This document shows positions 1-8,230 of a stretch of DNA of 64,000 nt, one piece after another. The notes under the pieces are model-generated. The model saw only the letters and a program-made list of their open reading frames with translations. It had not been told where the DNA came from and searched no databases. Both the position numbers and the translations under genes were made by a program. Origin of the DNA: CAYTZH01 sp964442285. Lineage in GTDB: Bacteria; Myxococcota_A; UBA9160; JAFDET01. The stretch's first letter is position 1; every line of letters begins with the position of its first letter. Location: the NCBI GenBank assembly GCA_964442285.1, contig CAYTZH010000024.1, positions 1 to 64,000 of the forward strand. The letters are read 5' to 3'.

Positions 1-58
1 GCCTCCCCGCCGCGCGGCGCGCTCACGCGGCCTCCCCGCCGCGCGGCGCGCTCACGCG
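1..58. repeat. 29-bp tandem repeat, at least two copies, at the window edge
   Basis: Positions 1-29 and 30-58 are identical 29-bp units and a third unit begins at 59 before diverging. The unit contains the last codons and the stop of the aminotransferase gene read on the minus strand, so the end of that gene has been duplicated. The array may continue to the left of the window. It is the same kind of short GC-rich repeat that flanks the N gaps further along. Confidence 0.85.
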
Positions 59-1221
59 GCCTCCCCGCGCGCGCCGAGGCGCCGGGCCAGGCGGCGCACG
101 GCCTCGGCCACCCGGTCGGGGGGCTGGCTCGTGTAGCAGAGCCGGATCCAGTCCCCGTAGGCCGAGCCACAGGCCGCGCCGGGCGCCACCACCACGCCGT
201 CCTCGAGACAGTCCTCGAGCAAGCCCGGGACGCCGCGGGCGTCGAGCACCTTGCCCGCATCGACGAACAGGAAGGTGGAGCCGGCCGGCGGCGGAAGCCC
301 CAGGGCCCGCGCCGACGCCTCCCCCGCCTCGCGGTAGAGGGTCCGGGCCCGGGCGAGCCAGGCGTCGCCGTCGCGCAGCGCCGCCTGCGCGGCGTGCTGG
401 CTCGCCGTGGGCGCCTGGTAGGCCGTGTGGACCCCGAGCTTGTGGGCCTCGGCCACGGCCGCGTCGGGCCCCGCCAGGTAGCCGACCCGGTTGCCCGCCA
501 TCCCGTAGGCCTTGGAGAACGAGAAGACCGAGAGGGTGCGCTCGGGGGCGAAGGTGCCGAGGGAGACGTGCTCGCCGCGGAAGACGTAGTCCTCGTAGAC
601 CTCGTCGGAGACGAGCCACCAGTCGCGCTCCCGCGCCAGCTCGGCCAGCGCCGCCAGCCAGGACGCGGGCATCACCGCGCCCGTCGGGTTCGACGGCGTG
701 GAGACGTAGAGCGCCACGGTCCGCGCGCTGGCGCGCTCCGCCACCGCCCGCACCGCGTCGTCCGCCGACGCCACCCGGTCGAAGAAGGGCACCTCCACCG
801 GCGCGGCGCGCACCGTCTGCACCACGCCGCGGATGAGCGGCCAGAAGGGCGCCAGGATCAGCACCTCGTCGCCCGGGTCGGCCACGGTCGCCATCGCCTG
901 CGCCAGACCGGCGGTGGCCCCGGCCACCACCAGCACGCCCTCGCGCTCCACCGGCAGCCGGTTGCGCTCGCGGAGCTTCGCGAGCAGGGCGTCGCGCAGG
1001 GACGGCAGCCCCGCGGTCGGGCCGTAGCGGTGCAGGCCCAGATGCGCGTCGACCGTCAGGTCCTGCATGCGCGCGCCCACCGCGGGCTCCATCCAGGTGT
1101 CGCCCACGTGGAGCGGGAAGACGGGGCCCTCGAGGTGCTCGACGCGATGGGCGACGGGCGAGAACACCGCCGCGTCGGGCAGGGCCCGGGTGGCCGCGGC
1201 GACGCGGGGGGCACGGGGCAC
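52..1221 (-). CDS. pyridoxal-phosphate aminotransferase, class I/II
   Basis: A 389-residue fold-type I aminotransferase. The PLP-binding lysine is in SFSKAYG near residue 237, the conserved SNPTG is near 177-181, and SDEVYE near 205-210 carries the cofactor-binding aspartate. A C-terminal arginine in DWIRLCYT fits the substrate carboxylate-binding position. Family members transfer amino groups between amino acids and 2-oxo acids in the cytoplasm; the substrate cannot be read from the sequence. The GTG start lies 4 nt after the stop of the lysoplasmalogenase gene, so the two are probably cotranscribed. The stop codon lies inside a tandem repeat, so the extreme C-terminus may vary between strains. 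Confidence 0.9.
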   Translation of the reverse strand: MPRAPRVAAATRALPDAAVFSPVAHRVEHLEGPVFPLHVGDTWMEPAVGARMQDLTVDAHLGLHRYGPTAGLPSLRDALLAKLRERNRLPVEREGVLVVAGATAGLAQAMATVADPGDEVLILAPFWPLIRGVVQTVRAAPVEVPFFDRVASADDAVRAVAERASARTVALYVSTPSNPTGAVMPASWLAALAELARERDWWLVSDEVYEDYVFRGEHVSLGTFAPERTLSVFSFSKAYGMAGNRVGYLAGPDAAVAEAHKLGVHTAYQAPTASQHAAQAALRDGDAWLARARTLYREAGEASARALGLPPPAGSTFLFVDAGKVLDARGVPGLLEDCLEDGVVVAPGAACGSAYGDWIRLCYTSQPPDRVAEAVRRLARRLGARGEAA

Positions 1222-1225
1222 CGGG

Positions 1226-1864
1226 CTAGGCCTCCACGAGGGCGACGCTCGCGGCGAGCACCAGCGTCGCGTGGTAGTAGAGCGGCAGTCCCCAGATCCG
1301 GTTGGCGAAGCCGGGCTGGACGAAGCGGTCGCGCGCGACGGCCAGGTCGGAGACGTAGAAGAGCGCCGCGCCGAGGAGCAGCCACTCGCCGCCCGGGCGC
1401 ACCGCGGCCCCCACCGCGCAGGCGAGCATGGCGGAGATCACCGCCACGTAGGCCACCACCGGACCCTTCAGGCCCGCGGGAACGCGGGGACCGAGCCAGC
1501 GCAGCACGCCCGCCGCGGGCAGCACGAGGACTGCCGCGGCCGCCGCCGTGGCGACGGGGGAGACGCCGAAGCGCAGGAAGGCCGCCACCAGCCCCACGTG
1601 GCCGAGCAGGAAGGCCAGCACGCCCAGACGGAAGATGGCATCCGGCTTGGGGATGAGGAGCACGTCGCCGAGCCAGCAGAACGCCAGGGCGACCAGGACC
1701 ACCCGACCGTAGGGGGTGTCCGCTGCGCCGGCCGCGACGGCGGTCGCCAGGAATCCCGTCGACGCCAGGGGCTTGGCCACCCAGCGACCCGCGACGACGT
1801 CGCGCGCTTCGAAGACCAGCAGGGCGACCAGGGCGATCTCGGTGACGGCGATCCAGGTCCACAC
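1226..1864 (-). CDS. lysoplasmalogenase, YhhN/TMEM86 family
   Basis: A 212-residue integral membrane protein of about eight hydrophobic helices, the usual length of the YhhN family. Recognisable elements are the polar GDVLLIPKP segment after the third helix and the late GLPLYYHATL segment. Characterised members hydrolyse the vinyl-ether bond of lysoplasmalogens; bacterial substrates are largely unproven. The start is GTG at 1864. A TAGACT hexamer sits 6 nt upstream on the minus strand, which suggests a leaderless transcript. The aminotransferase gene follows 4 nt after the stop. Confidence 0.82.
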   Translation of the reverse strand: MWTWIAVTEIALVALLVFEARDVVAGRWVAKPLASTGFLATAVAAGAADTPYGRVVLVALAFCWLGDVLLIPKPDAIFRLGVLAFLLGHVGLVAAFLRFGVSPVATAAAAAVLVLPAAGVLRWLGPRVPAGLKGPVVAYVAVISAMLACAVGAAVRPGGEWLLLGAALFYVSDLAVARDRFVQPGFANRIWGLPLYYHATLVLAASVALVEA

Positions 1865-1866
1865 GC

Positions 1867-1957
1867 GCGCAGTCTACTCGTTCTTCCGGGTTCCCACGGC
1901 GCGCAGTCTACCGGTTCTCGGCCCTCGTCGAGCGGGGCTCGACGAGGCCGCTACACT
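1867..1957. promoter_or_regulatory. divergent intergenic region with direct repeat, perfect hairpin and -10-like box
   Basis: Between the divergent lysoplasmalogenase and luciferase-like genes, an 18-bp near-identical direct repeat (1867-1884 and 1901-1918, 34 bp apart) carries TAGACT on the minus strand. A perfect inverted repeat follows, with 11-bp arms 1923-1933 and 1937-1947 and a 3-nt loop. TACACT at 1952-1957 lies 9 nt before the ATG at 1967. The arrangement suggests two promoters with an operator or an RNA hairpin between them; no regulator can be assigned. Confidence 0.5.
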
Positions 1958-1966
1958 GCGCCCGCC

Positions 1967-2872
1967 ATGGAAGCCCTCCCCGCCGTCTCCCTCGCCGCCG
2001 TCCCCGGTCGCCGCCGCCAGACCCTCGAGCTCGGCGGCGAGATCGAGCGCCGCGGCTTCGGCGGGATCTACTGCGCGAGCTTCGGCGACGCCCTCGGCCT
2101 GTGCGAGGCGCTGGCCCTCACCACCGAGCGCATTCCCCTCGGCACGAGCATCGTCAACCTCTACACGCGCCACGTGAGCGAGTACGCGCAGACGGCCTCG
2201 CTGATCCACGAGCTCTCGGGCGGGCGCTTCCGTCTCGGCGTGGGCGTGAGCCACGGGCCCATGCTGCGCCGGCTCGGCGTCGAGGGCGGCAAGCCCCTCA
2301 CCGACATGCGCCGCTTCGTGGAGGAGCTGCGCGCCGTGCCCCGGGTCGGCGAGCTGCCGCCGGTGGTCGTCGCCGGGCTGCGCAAGGGCATGGTCGCGCT
2401 GGCGGGGGAGGTCGCCGAGGGCGTGGTCTTCGCCAACGTGGCCCGCTCCCACGTTCCCGCGTCGCTGTCGGCGCTGCCCGACGCACGCCGCGGCGACCCG
2501 GACTTCTTCGTGGGCAACATGATCCCCATCTGCATCGCCGACGACGCGGCCGCCGCGGCGGCGGTCAACCGCAAGACCCTGGCGGGCTACTGCCTGCTGC
2601 CGAACTACCGCAACTACTGGCGGGAGGCGGGCTACGCCGAGGAGATGGACGCCGTGGAGAAGGCCCTGGCCGACGGCGACCGCGCGGGGGTCCCGTCGCT
2701 GCTCTCCGACCGCTGGCTCGCGGACACCACCCTGTTCGGCAGCGCCGCCGCCATCCGCGAGGGCGTGGCCGCCTGGCGCGAGGCCGGCGTGTCCACGCCC
2801 ATCCTCGTGCCGTCGTCCGCCAGCGGCGGACAGTTCCAGGCCTTCGAGGAGCTCTTCCGGGCGTTCGCCTAG
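1967..2872 (+). CDS. luciferase-like (LLM class) flavin-dependent oxidoreductase
   Basis: A 301-residue protein of the bacterial luciferase-like superfamily, a TIM-barrel fold that uses F420 or FMN. Supporting features are the LGTSIVNLYTRH strand near residue 57, followed by ELSGGRFRLGVGVSHGP, the typical phosphate-loop region of the family, and the late LADTTLFGSAAAIREGVAAW helix in which these enzymes screen bound cofactor. The ATG at 1967 is chosen because homology begins just after it. Substrate unknown. It stands alone, with a hairpin and a -10-like hexamer upstream and a broken gene downstream on the other strand. Confidence 0.85.
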   Translation: MEALPAVSLAAVPGRRRQTLELGGEIERRGFGGIYCASFGDALGLCEALALTTERIPLGTSIVNLYTRHVSEYAQTASLIHELSGGRFRLGVGVSHGPMLRRLGVEGGKPLTDMRRFVEELRAVPRVGELPPVVVAGLRKGMVALAGEVAEGVVFANVARSHVPASLSALPDARRGDPDFFVGNMIPICIADDAAAAAAVNRKTLAGYCLLPNYRNYWREAGYAEEMDAVEKALADGDRAGVPSLLSDRWLADTTLFGSAAAIREGVAAWREAGVSTPILVPSSASGGQFQAFEELFRAFA

Positions 2873-3141
2873 CCGCTCTCGCCCGCGCCTGGATGGCCGC
2901 GCGCACGACGTGGGAAAGGGTCCCGATGTAGACCAAGCGGACCGTGCGGCACCCGCGGTTCTTCCAGGCGTGGGGCCGCGTCACGCGGAAGTGGAGGGAG
3001 TGGCCCGGGCCGAGGTCGAACTCGTCGTCGTCCACCTGGAAGGCCACCCGGCCCTCCTCGCAGACCACGACCACCTCGGCGTCGACGGGCCTTGCGGATG
3101 CGCTCGGCCATGCGCCGGATCTTGGAATCGGGGACCGCCAT
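2869..3141 (-). pseudogene. remnant of an HTH-cupin regulator (internal deletion and frameshift)
   Basis: An ATG at 3141 begins MAVPDSKIRRMAERIRKAR, which looks like the first helix of an XRE-type DNA-binding domain. The frame then degenerates into arginine repeats. Shifting by one frame at about 3090 gives DAEVVVVCEEGRVAFQVDDD followed by a glycine-proline-glycine turn and TRPHAWKN, the second half of a cupin barrel, ending with VRLVYIGTL. The middle of a regulator, covering most of the HTH and the first cupin strands, is therefore missing. The parent type (XRE plus cupin) is inferred from the two ends. A sequencing error alone would not restore a normal length. Confidence 0.55.
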
Positions 3142-3204
3142 TCGCGCCCGGTGTTACCCCGACACCGATCGCGCGTCAATCGCCGCGTCGGTATGCTGGA
3201 CGCC

Positions 3205-4035
3205 GTGGGCGACTTCGAGGTGGACACGCGGCTCGAGCCCCTGGCGGAAGAGGGGGCCTTCCGGGGCGAGCTCAGCCCGGACTGGGAGATCTGGGGCCCC
3301 AACGGCGGCTACGTGGCCGCCATGGCGCTGCGGGCCGTGGGCCTGCGGGCGGCGATCCCCCGACCGGTCTGCATGAGCGGCCACTTCCTGCGCGTCGCCG
3401 ACTTCGGGCCCGTCGAGCTGCGGGTGGAGGCGCTGCGCCAGGGCCGACGCTCCGAGTCGTTCCGGGTCTCGGTGACCCAGCACGGCAAGGGCGTCTTCGA
3501 GGGGCTGGCGCGGACCGCCGCCGAGGGTCCCGGCCTCGACCACCGCCACGCGGCCGCGCCCGAGGTCCCCGAGCCTGAGACGCTGCAGACCCCTCGGGAG
3601 CTGCGCGCACCGGACGATCCGGGTCCCCCCTTCCCGTTCTGGGACAACTTCGAGCAGCGGGTGGTGGGCAGCGAGCGCTTCCGGGGCCGGGCGGTGTCCC
3701 GACCGCCGGTCTGGCGGGAGTGGTACCGCTTCCGCCCCCGCGCCCGCTTCGACGATCCCTTCGTCGACGCCGGCCGGCTGCTGCTGCTGCTCGATACCCT
3801 GAGCTGGCCGGCGGCCTGCCAGCCGCACCCGGAGGCCCCGTTCACCGCCCCGAACCTCGACGTGACCGCCTGGTTCCACGCCCTGGAGCCGACGAGCGAG
3901 TGGCTGCTGGCGGATCACGAGAGCCCCGTTGCGGGGGGCGGGCTGATGGGGACGGTGGGGCGTGTCTGGAGCCGCGAACGACGGCTGCTGGCCAGCGGCG
4001 GCGCCCAGCTCTTCTGCATTCCCCAGCGGGGCTGA
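3205..4035 (+). CDS. acyl-CoA thioesterase, double hot-dog (TesB-like) family
   Basis: About 276 residues with two hot-dog halves. The N-terminal half has the typical WEIWGPNGGYVAAMALRA segment, in which substrates enter between the strand and the long helix. The C-terminal half ends with GGGLMGTVGRVWS and LLASGGAQLFCIP, the usual family ending. Such proteins hydrolyse acyl-CoA thioesters. The start is chosen as GTG 3205 because TATGCT lies exactly 7 nt upstream; an in-frame ATG at 3193 overlaps that box and would add four residues. It converges on the amt gene. Confidence 0.82.
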   Translation: MGDFEVDTRLEPLAEEGAFRGELSPDWEIWGPNGGYVAAMALRAVGLRAAIPRPVCMSGHFLRVADFGPVELRVEALRQGRRSESFRVSVTQHGKGVFEGLARTAAEGPGLDHRHAAAPEVPEPETLQTPRELRAPDDPGPPFPFWDNFEQRVVGSERFRGRAVSRPPVWREWYRFRPRARFDDPFVDAGRLLLLLDTLSWPAACQPHPEAPFTAPNLDVTAWFHALEPTSEWLLADHESPVAGGGLMGTVGRVWSRERRLLASGGAQLFCIPQRG

Positions 4036-4067
4036 GGCCCGGCGGAGCTGAGGCCTCAGAAAGCCGA

Positions 4068-4121
4068 GAGGGTTCCGCCGGAGGACCTTCGTGTCGAAGA
4101 TCCGGACCCGACGGAACCCTC
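4068..4121. terminator. nested hairpin between convergent thioesterase and amt genes
   Basis: A perfect 10-bp outer stem (4068-4077 with 4112-4121) encloses a CCGGA/TCCGG pairing (4078-4082 with 4101-4105) and a CTTCG-TGT-CGAAG tip. There is no T-run, so it is not a classical intrinsic terminator, but its place between two converging stop codons (4035 and 4152) suits a bidirectional termination or transcript-end-protecting structure. A separate 12-bp palindrome, CTGAGGCCTCAG, lies at 4048-4059. Confidence 0.55.
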
Positions 4122-4151
4122 CCGGAAGAGCGAGAGAGGCTCGACCCCTCC

Positions 4152-5534
4152 CTAGCTGGTGGACTCGCTCGGCGCGAGGGCCGGGCGCGCACCCACCGGC
4201 GCGCCGCCGGCGGGCGTGCCCGTCACCTGGTCGAGCAGGCCGGCGCCGCCCGGCATGTCGTAGGCGTGCATGCCGTGCTCGCCGAGGTCCAGACCCTCGA
4301 TCTCCTCGTCCTCCGAGACCCGCAGGCCCATGGTGGCCTTGATGACCAGGAACAGGCCCATGGCGCAGGCGAAGGTGAAGGCGCCGTAGCAGAGCACGCC
4401 GACGAGCTGGGTCATGAAGCTGTGCTCGGGGTTGGTGGAGAAGATCCCCACCGCGAGCGTGCCCCAGATCCCGCACGAGAGGTGCACCGAGATGGCGCCC
4501 ACCGGGTCGTCGATCTTGAGCCGGTCGAAGAGGATCACCGAGCCCACCACGATGACACCCGCCACCAGGCCGATGATCGCCGCGGTGAAGGGCGTGGTGA
4601 CGTCCGCACCGGCGGTGATGCCGACCAGCCCGGCCAGGATGCCGTTCAGGGCCATGGTGAGGTCCGGCTTCGAGGACACCATCCAGGAGGCGAACATGGC
4701 CGCCACCGCACCCGCCGACGCCGCGATCGAGGTGGTGACGAGCACCAGCGAGGTCAGCGCCGGGTCCGCGGAGAGCACCGAGCCGCCGTTGAACCCGAAC
4801 CATCCCAGCCACAGCAGGAAGACGCCGATGGCCGCCAGGGGCATGTTGCTGCCCGGGATGGGCGTCATCTTGCCGCTCGAGGCGTACTTGCCCAGGCGCG
4901 GCCCGAGGAGCATGGCGCCCGCCAGCGCGCCCCAGCCGCCCACCGAATGGACGAGGGTGGAGCCGGCGAAGTCGTAGAAGCCCATGCCGTCCAGGAAGCC
5001 GCCGCCCCACTTCCAGGAGCCGGCGATGGTGTAGACGAACGCCACGAAGATCGTGGCGAACACCATGAAGGAGGGCAGCTTGATGCGCTCGGCCACGGCG
5101 CCCGACACGATCGTGGCGGCGGTCGCGGCGAACATCGCCTGGAACAGGAAGTCGGTCCAGTACGTGTAGCCGCCGTCGGCGTAGGCCACCGTCAGCCCAG
5201 CATCGTCAGTGGTGATGCCGAGGCCGGCCCAGCCGAGGAACCCGTTGAAGTCGCCGGGATACATCAGGCTGAAGCCGATGATGGCGTAGGTCAGGATGCC
5301 CACGCTGATGATGAAGGTGTTCTTGAACAGGATGTTGACCGTGTTCTTGGCGCGGGTGAGTCCGCTCTCGAGCGAAGCGAAGCCGAGGTGCATGATGAAC
5401 ACCAGGCCCGCGCAGAGCATCATCCAGACGTTGTTGGCGGTGAACACGCCGGGGCTGACCCCGTCGTCCGCCAGGGCGATTCGCGGCATTGCCAGGGCAC
5501 CGAGTGCCAGCGCCGCTCCGAGCATCCTTACCAT
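4152..5534 (-). CDS. amt: ammonium transporter, Amt/AmtB family
   Basis: A 460-residue inner-membrane channel for ammonium/ammonia with an N-terminal signal peptide (ALADDGVSPG cleavage region) and eleven expected helices. The twin histidines of the pore are seen in STLVHSVGGWGAL and AISVHLSCGIWG. FASLESGLTRAKN is the conserved first-helix motif. The start ATG at 5534 is supported by GGAGGAG 3-10 nt upstream; upstream in-frame sequence is not protein-like. The cytoplasmic C-terminus is long, with EDEEIEGLDLGEHG where PII proteins bind in relatives. No glnK/glnB gene adjoins. A sigma-54 promoter 36 bp upstream indicates nitrogen-limitation control. Confidence 0.96.
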   Translation of the reverse strand: MVRMLGAALALGALAMPRIALADDGVSPGVFTANNVWMMLCAGLVFIMHLGFASLESGLTRAKNTVNILFKNTFIISVGILTYAIIGFSLMYPGDFNGFLGWAGLGITTDDAGLTVAYADGGYTYWTDFLFQAMFAATAATIVSGAVAERIKLPSFMVFATIFVAFVYTIAGSWKWGGGFLDGMGFYDFAGSTLVHSVGGWGALAGAMLLGPRLGKYASSGKMTPIPGSNMPLAAIGVFLLWLGWFGFNGGSVLSADPALTSLVLVTTSIAASAGAVAAMFASWMVSSKPDLTMALNGILAGLVGITAGADVTTPFTAAIIGLVAGVIVVGSVILFDRLKIDDPVGAISVHLSCGIWGTLAVGIFSTNPEHSFMTQLVGVLCYGAFTFACAMGLFLVIKATMGLRVSEDEEIEGLDLGEHGMHAYDMPGGAGLLDQVTGTPAGGAPVGARPALAPSESTS

Positions 5535-5569
5535 TGTCTCCTCCGGGGTGGGAATCTGCCGGCTCAACA

Positions 5570-5586
5570 AAGCAACGCTCGTGCCA
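5570..5586 (-). promoter_or_regulatory. sigma-54 (-24/-12) promoter of amt
   Basis: Read on the minus strand this is TGGCAC-GAGCG-TTGCTT, a full match to the sigma-54 consensus TGGCAC-N5-TTGCW. Transcription should start about 12 bp further down, near 5558, giving a leader of about 24 nt that contains the GGAGGAG ribosome site. The position and strand fit amt exactly. Confidence 0.9.
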
Positions 5587-5593
5587 GCCCGGA

Positions 5594-5656
5594 AACGAAC
5601 GCAGCGACGTCCCGAGCCACCCCACGGGGCGTTCGTTGTGCCGAAAACAGCGCACA
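5594..5656. promoter_or_regulatory. candidate enhancer sites upstream of the sigma-54 promoter
   Basis: A perfect 9-bp inverted repeat has arms AACGAACGC at 5594-5602 and GCGTTCGTT at 5629-5637. It is followed by TGTGC at 5637-5641 and GCACA at 5652-5656. Sigma-54 promoters need an upstream activator, and NtrC sites are TGC/GCA dyads; the second dyad resembles one but its spacing is one base short of the usual form. The role as an activator site is inferred. Confidence 0.4.
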
Positions 5657-5803
5657 TCGACCGGCAGCGCGCTGGGAGGTTGAGCAGGGGCTTGCCCCTT
5701 CCTTGGGCATGGGGTCTCGCCCGGGGGAGGCCTCGGCGGCTCGCCCGGGACCGCGCGCGGGCCCTCAAGGATCCGGCGCAACCTTTCGAAGAAGCCAGCT
5801 GTG

Positions 5804-6469
5804 ATGCGGCACCCCCATCGAACCGCCAGGCTCGTGTGGCTGGGCGGGCTGGGCGCCTCGCTCGTGGCGGCAGGCTGCGCCAGCCCCCCGCCGCCGCCGG
5901 CGCCCCACGCGGTGGAGGTCGAGGTCTACCGGCGGGCGGAGACCGACCGCAGCGAGCAGCTCTCCCGCGAGATCGAGCGACTGAGGGAGGACCTGCGCCA
6001 GGCCGAGGCCGCCATGGTGGCCATCGAGTCGGGCCTGCGGGGCACCCAGACCCGCGCGGACGCGGTCTCGGCCCTCGCCGACGCGCGGATCCTGGTGGAG
6101 CGGGCCCGGGAGATGACCCCGTGGCGGCCGGCGGCCATCGAGGAGGCCCAGGCCAAGCTCGACGAGGCCGACGGCCAGCTTCGGGACGGCAACTTCGGCT
6201 CGGCCATCTTCTTCTCGTCCCGCGCCAGCCGCATCGCGGGGAACCTGATCGGCGAGGCCAAGCGGGTGGACCAGACGCGCGAGGCCCGCTTCGTCGCCGG
6301 CGCCCGGGTGAACCTGCGCGCCGCGCCTTCGACCGAGGCCCGGGTCATCGAGACCCTCGTCGAGCAGACGCCGGTCTTCCACGAGCGCACCGAGGGCGAT
6401 TGGGCCCTGGTGCGCACCACCGAAGGCCAGGTCGGCTGGATCTGGGCGCCGCTGCTACGCGACTCGTGA
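5804..6469 (+). CDS. lipoprotein with coiled coil and bacterial SH3 domain
   Basis: A 221-residue protein with a lipoprotein signal: a basic start, a hydrophobic stretch, then LVAAGCAS, whose cysteine would be lipidated. A long charged helix follows (ETDRSEQLSREIERLREDLR and onward). A C-terminal SH3b domain starts at ARVNLRAAPSTEA and ends VGWIWAPLL, the standard SH3b signature. SH3b domains usually bind peptidoglycan or peptides, so this is probably an envelope protein. GTG 5801 and ATG 5804 are adjacent possible starts. It is divergent from amt and converges on the diguanylate cyclase gene with 21 bp between. Confidence 0.8.
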   Translation: MRHPHRTARLVWLGGLGASLVAAGCASPPPPPAPHAVEVEVYRRAETDRSEQLSREIERLREDLRQAEAAMVAIESGLRGTQTRADAVSALADARILVERAREMTPWRPAAIEEAQAKLDEADGQLRDGNFGSAIFFSSRASRIAGNLIGEAKRVDQTREARFVAGARVNLRAAPSTEARVIETLVEQTPVFHERTEGDWALVRTTEGQVGWIWAPLLRDS

Positions 6470-6490
6470 GCCCGGCGCGGACCGAGGGGC

Positions 6491-8230
6491 TCAGCCGGAG
6501 GCGGGCGCCTCCGCGCACACCACGCAGTCCTTGCCCGAGTGCTTCGCCTGGTAGAGGGCGCGGTCCGCGTCGTTGAAGAGGGCCTTCTCGTCGCCGTGGA
6601 ACTGGGCCACGCCCACGGAGACGGTGATCGACAGGCGCCGACCCGCCTCGTCCTCGAAGGGCAGGCGGGCCTCCCGCACCTCCGTGCGGACCTTCTCGGC
6701 CAGGGCCTCGGCGCCCTCCCGATCGGTCTGGGTGGCGAGCAGGGCGAACTCCTCCCCGCCGTAGCGGGCCAGCAGGTCGGTCTCCCGCACCACGCCGTTC
6801 ATCACCTCCGCCACCTGCTTGAGGACGGCGTCGCCCACCGCGTGGCCGAAGCGGTCGTTCAGCTTCTTGAAGTCGTCGATGTCCATCAGGATGAGCGAGA
6901 GCGGGCTCCCCGTGCGGGCGCTCCGCCGCATCTCCCGCCCCAGGTGGTCCTGGAAGAAGCGGTGGTTGTGGAGCTTGGTCAGGCCGTCGGTGATGGAGAG
7001 CTGGCCCAGCACCTCGTTCATGCGCTGCAGCTCCTCGTTCTTGGCCACGAGGCGGGCGTTGGCGGCCTCGATCTGCACCCGGTTGCGCTCGATCTCGAGC
7101 TGGTTCGCCTGGAGCCGCGCAGTCATCTCGTTGAAGACGTTGGTCAGCACCTCGATCTCGTCCCGGCTCGACGGCCGGGGGATCACCACGTCGGTCTCGC
7201 CGCCGGCAATGCGCCGCGCGCCATCGGAGAGGGCCTGGATCGGCTTCACGATGGAGCGCGCGATCTGGAAGGCGATCAGCCCGAACAGGAGCACGATTCC
7301 CAGGTTGATGGCGAGGATCTGGCTGATCACGGACACCACCGGGGCGAAGACCTCGTCGTAGGACTGCTCCACCACGAGGCTCCAGCCGAAGCGGGAGAAG
7401 CGGAGCGCGCTGCCGACCACGTGCTCGCCAGCCGCGTTGGTGTAGTCCTCGACGCGGGGCGCATCCTCGAGGGACGGAAGCGTCCTCGCGTAGTTCTGGC
7501 GGGCCGGAGCACCGTCGCTGCGGACGAGGGTTCCGCCGTCGGGACCCACCAGGTACATGGCGCCCTGGGGACCGACCTCCGCCGTGGCGAGCACCGCGTG
7601 CAGCGCATCCAGATCCATGACGGCATGCAGCGATCCCAGCGGCTTCGACGTCTCCACCTCGACCGGCGACGACGCCACCTGCACGCGTTCCGGGCCCAGC
7701 TGCAGCAGCTCGCTGAGGCGCGCGCCGCTCACCGAGCCCAGGCCGCGGCGCTGGCTCTCGTCGAGCGGGAACTCGGTGCCCACCCACAGCAGGACCTCGC
7801 CCTCCCGGTCGAGCAGGAACAGCGCCTGGTACTGGTGGAAGCGCTCGAGGACGTAGGCGAGGTAGCGCTCGATCTCGGCCCGCGCCCGACCCGCCCGCCG
7901 TGCCGACGCCATCCGCGGGACGTTCTCCACGACGGTGGTGCTGCGGGCGAAGGTCTCGATGTCGAGCCGGCGCTGGGAGTACCACAGCTCGAGCCGCTCG
8001 GCGGTGCTGTCGAGCAGGGCCGGCAGCTTCTGGTCGACCTTCTGGCGCAGGAAGGCCTGGATGGAATGGGTCGACACGCCGGTCACCACCAGCGACGTCA
8101 CCAGCGCCGCGGCGAAGACCGAGACGATGATGCGCGACGGGAGGCTGCGCAGGGGGCGCGTGAGGGCCGGAACCACCCGCTCGCGCAGATAGGTCCCGAT
8201 GCGTCCCGATGAGGTCTCCGGACCGTCCAA
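6491..8230 (-). CDS. membrane diguanylate cyclase (sensor domain, HAMP, GGDEF)
   Basis: About 579 residues: a first membrane helix near 33-52, a periplasmic sensor region of Cache type, a second helix (ILAINLGIVLLFGLIAFQI), HAMP, a coiled coil, and a C-terminal GGDEF domain. The catalytic loop is RYGGEEF near 489, and RETD five residues before GGEEF is an intact inhibitory I-site, so the enzyme should make cyclic di-GMP with product feedback. The start is TTG 8230, chosen because AAGGAG lies 9 nt upstream; no ATG is available in frame near the first helix. It is divergent from the histidine kinase gene. Confidence 0.9.
   Translation of the reverse strand: MDGPETSSGRIGTYLRERVVPALTRPLRSLPSRIIVSVFAAALVTSLVVTGVSTHSIQAFLRQKVDQKLPALLDSTAERLELWYSQRRLDIETFARSTTVVENVPRMASARRAGRARAEIERYLAYVLERFHQYQALFLLDREGEVLLWVGTEFPLDESQRRGLGSVSGARLSELLQLGPERVQVASSPVEVETSKPLGSLHAVMDLDALHAVLATAEVGPQGAMYLVGPDGGTLVRSDGAPARQNYARTLPSLEDAPRVEDYTNAAGEHVVGSALRFSRFGWSLVVEQSYDEVFAPVVSVISQILAINLGIVLLFGLIAFQIARSIVKPIQALSDGARRIAGGETDVVIPRPSSRDEIEVLTNVFNEMTARLQANQLEIERNRVQIEAANARLVAKNEELQRMNEVLGQLSITDGLTKLHNHRFFQDHLGREMRRSARTGSPLSLILMDIDDFKKLNDRFGHAVGDAVLKQVAEVMNGVVRETDLLARYGGEEFALLATQTDREGAEALAEKVRTEVREARLPFEDEAGRRLSITVSVGVAQFHGDEKALFNDADRALYQAKHSGKDCVVCAEAPASG

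Noticed and set aside
1923..1947. Intrinsic terminator for the lysoplasmalogenase or a plus-strand gene
   Set aside because: The stem is perfect but there is no T-run on either strand, and it lies between divergent starts where no transcript should end.
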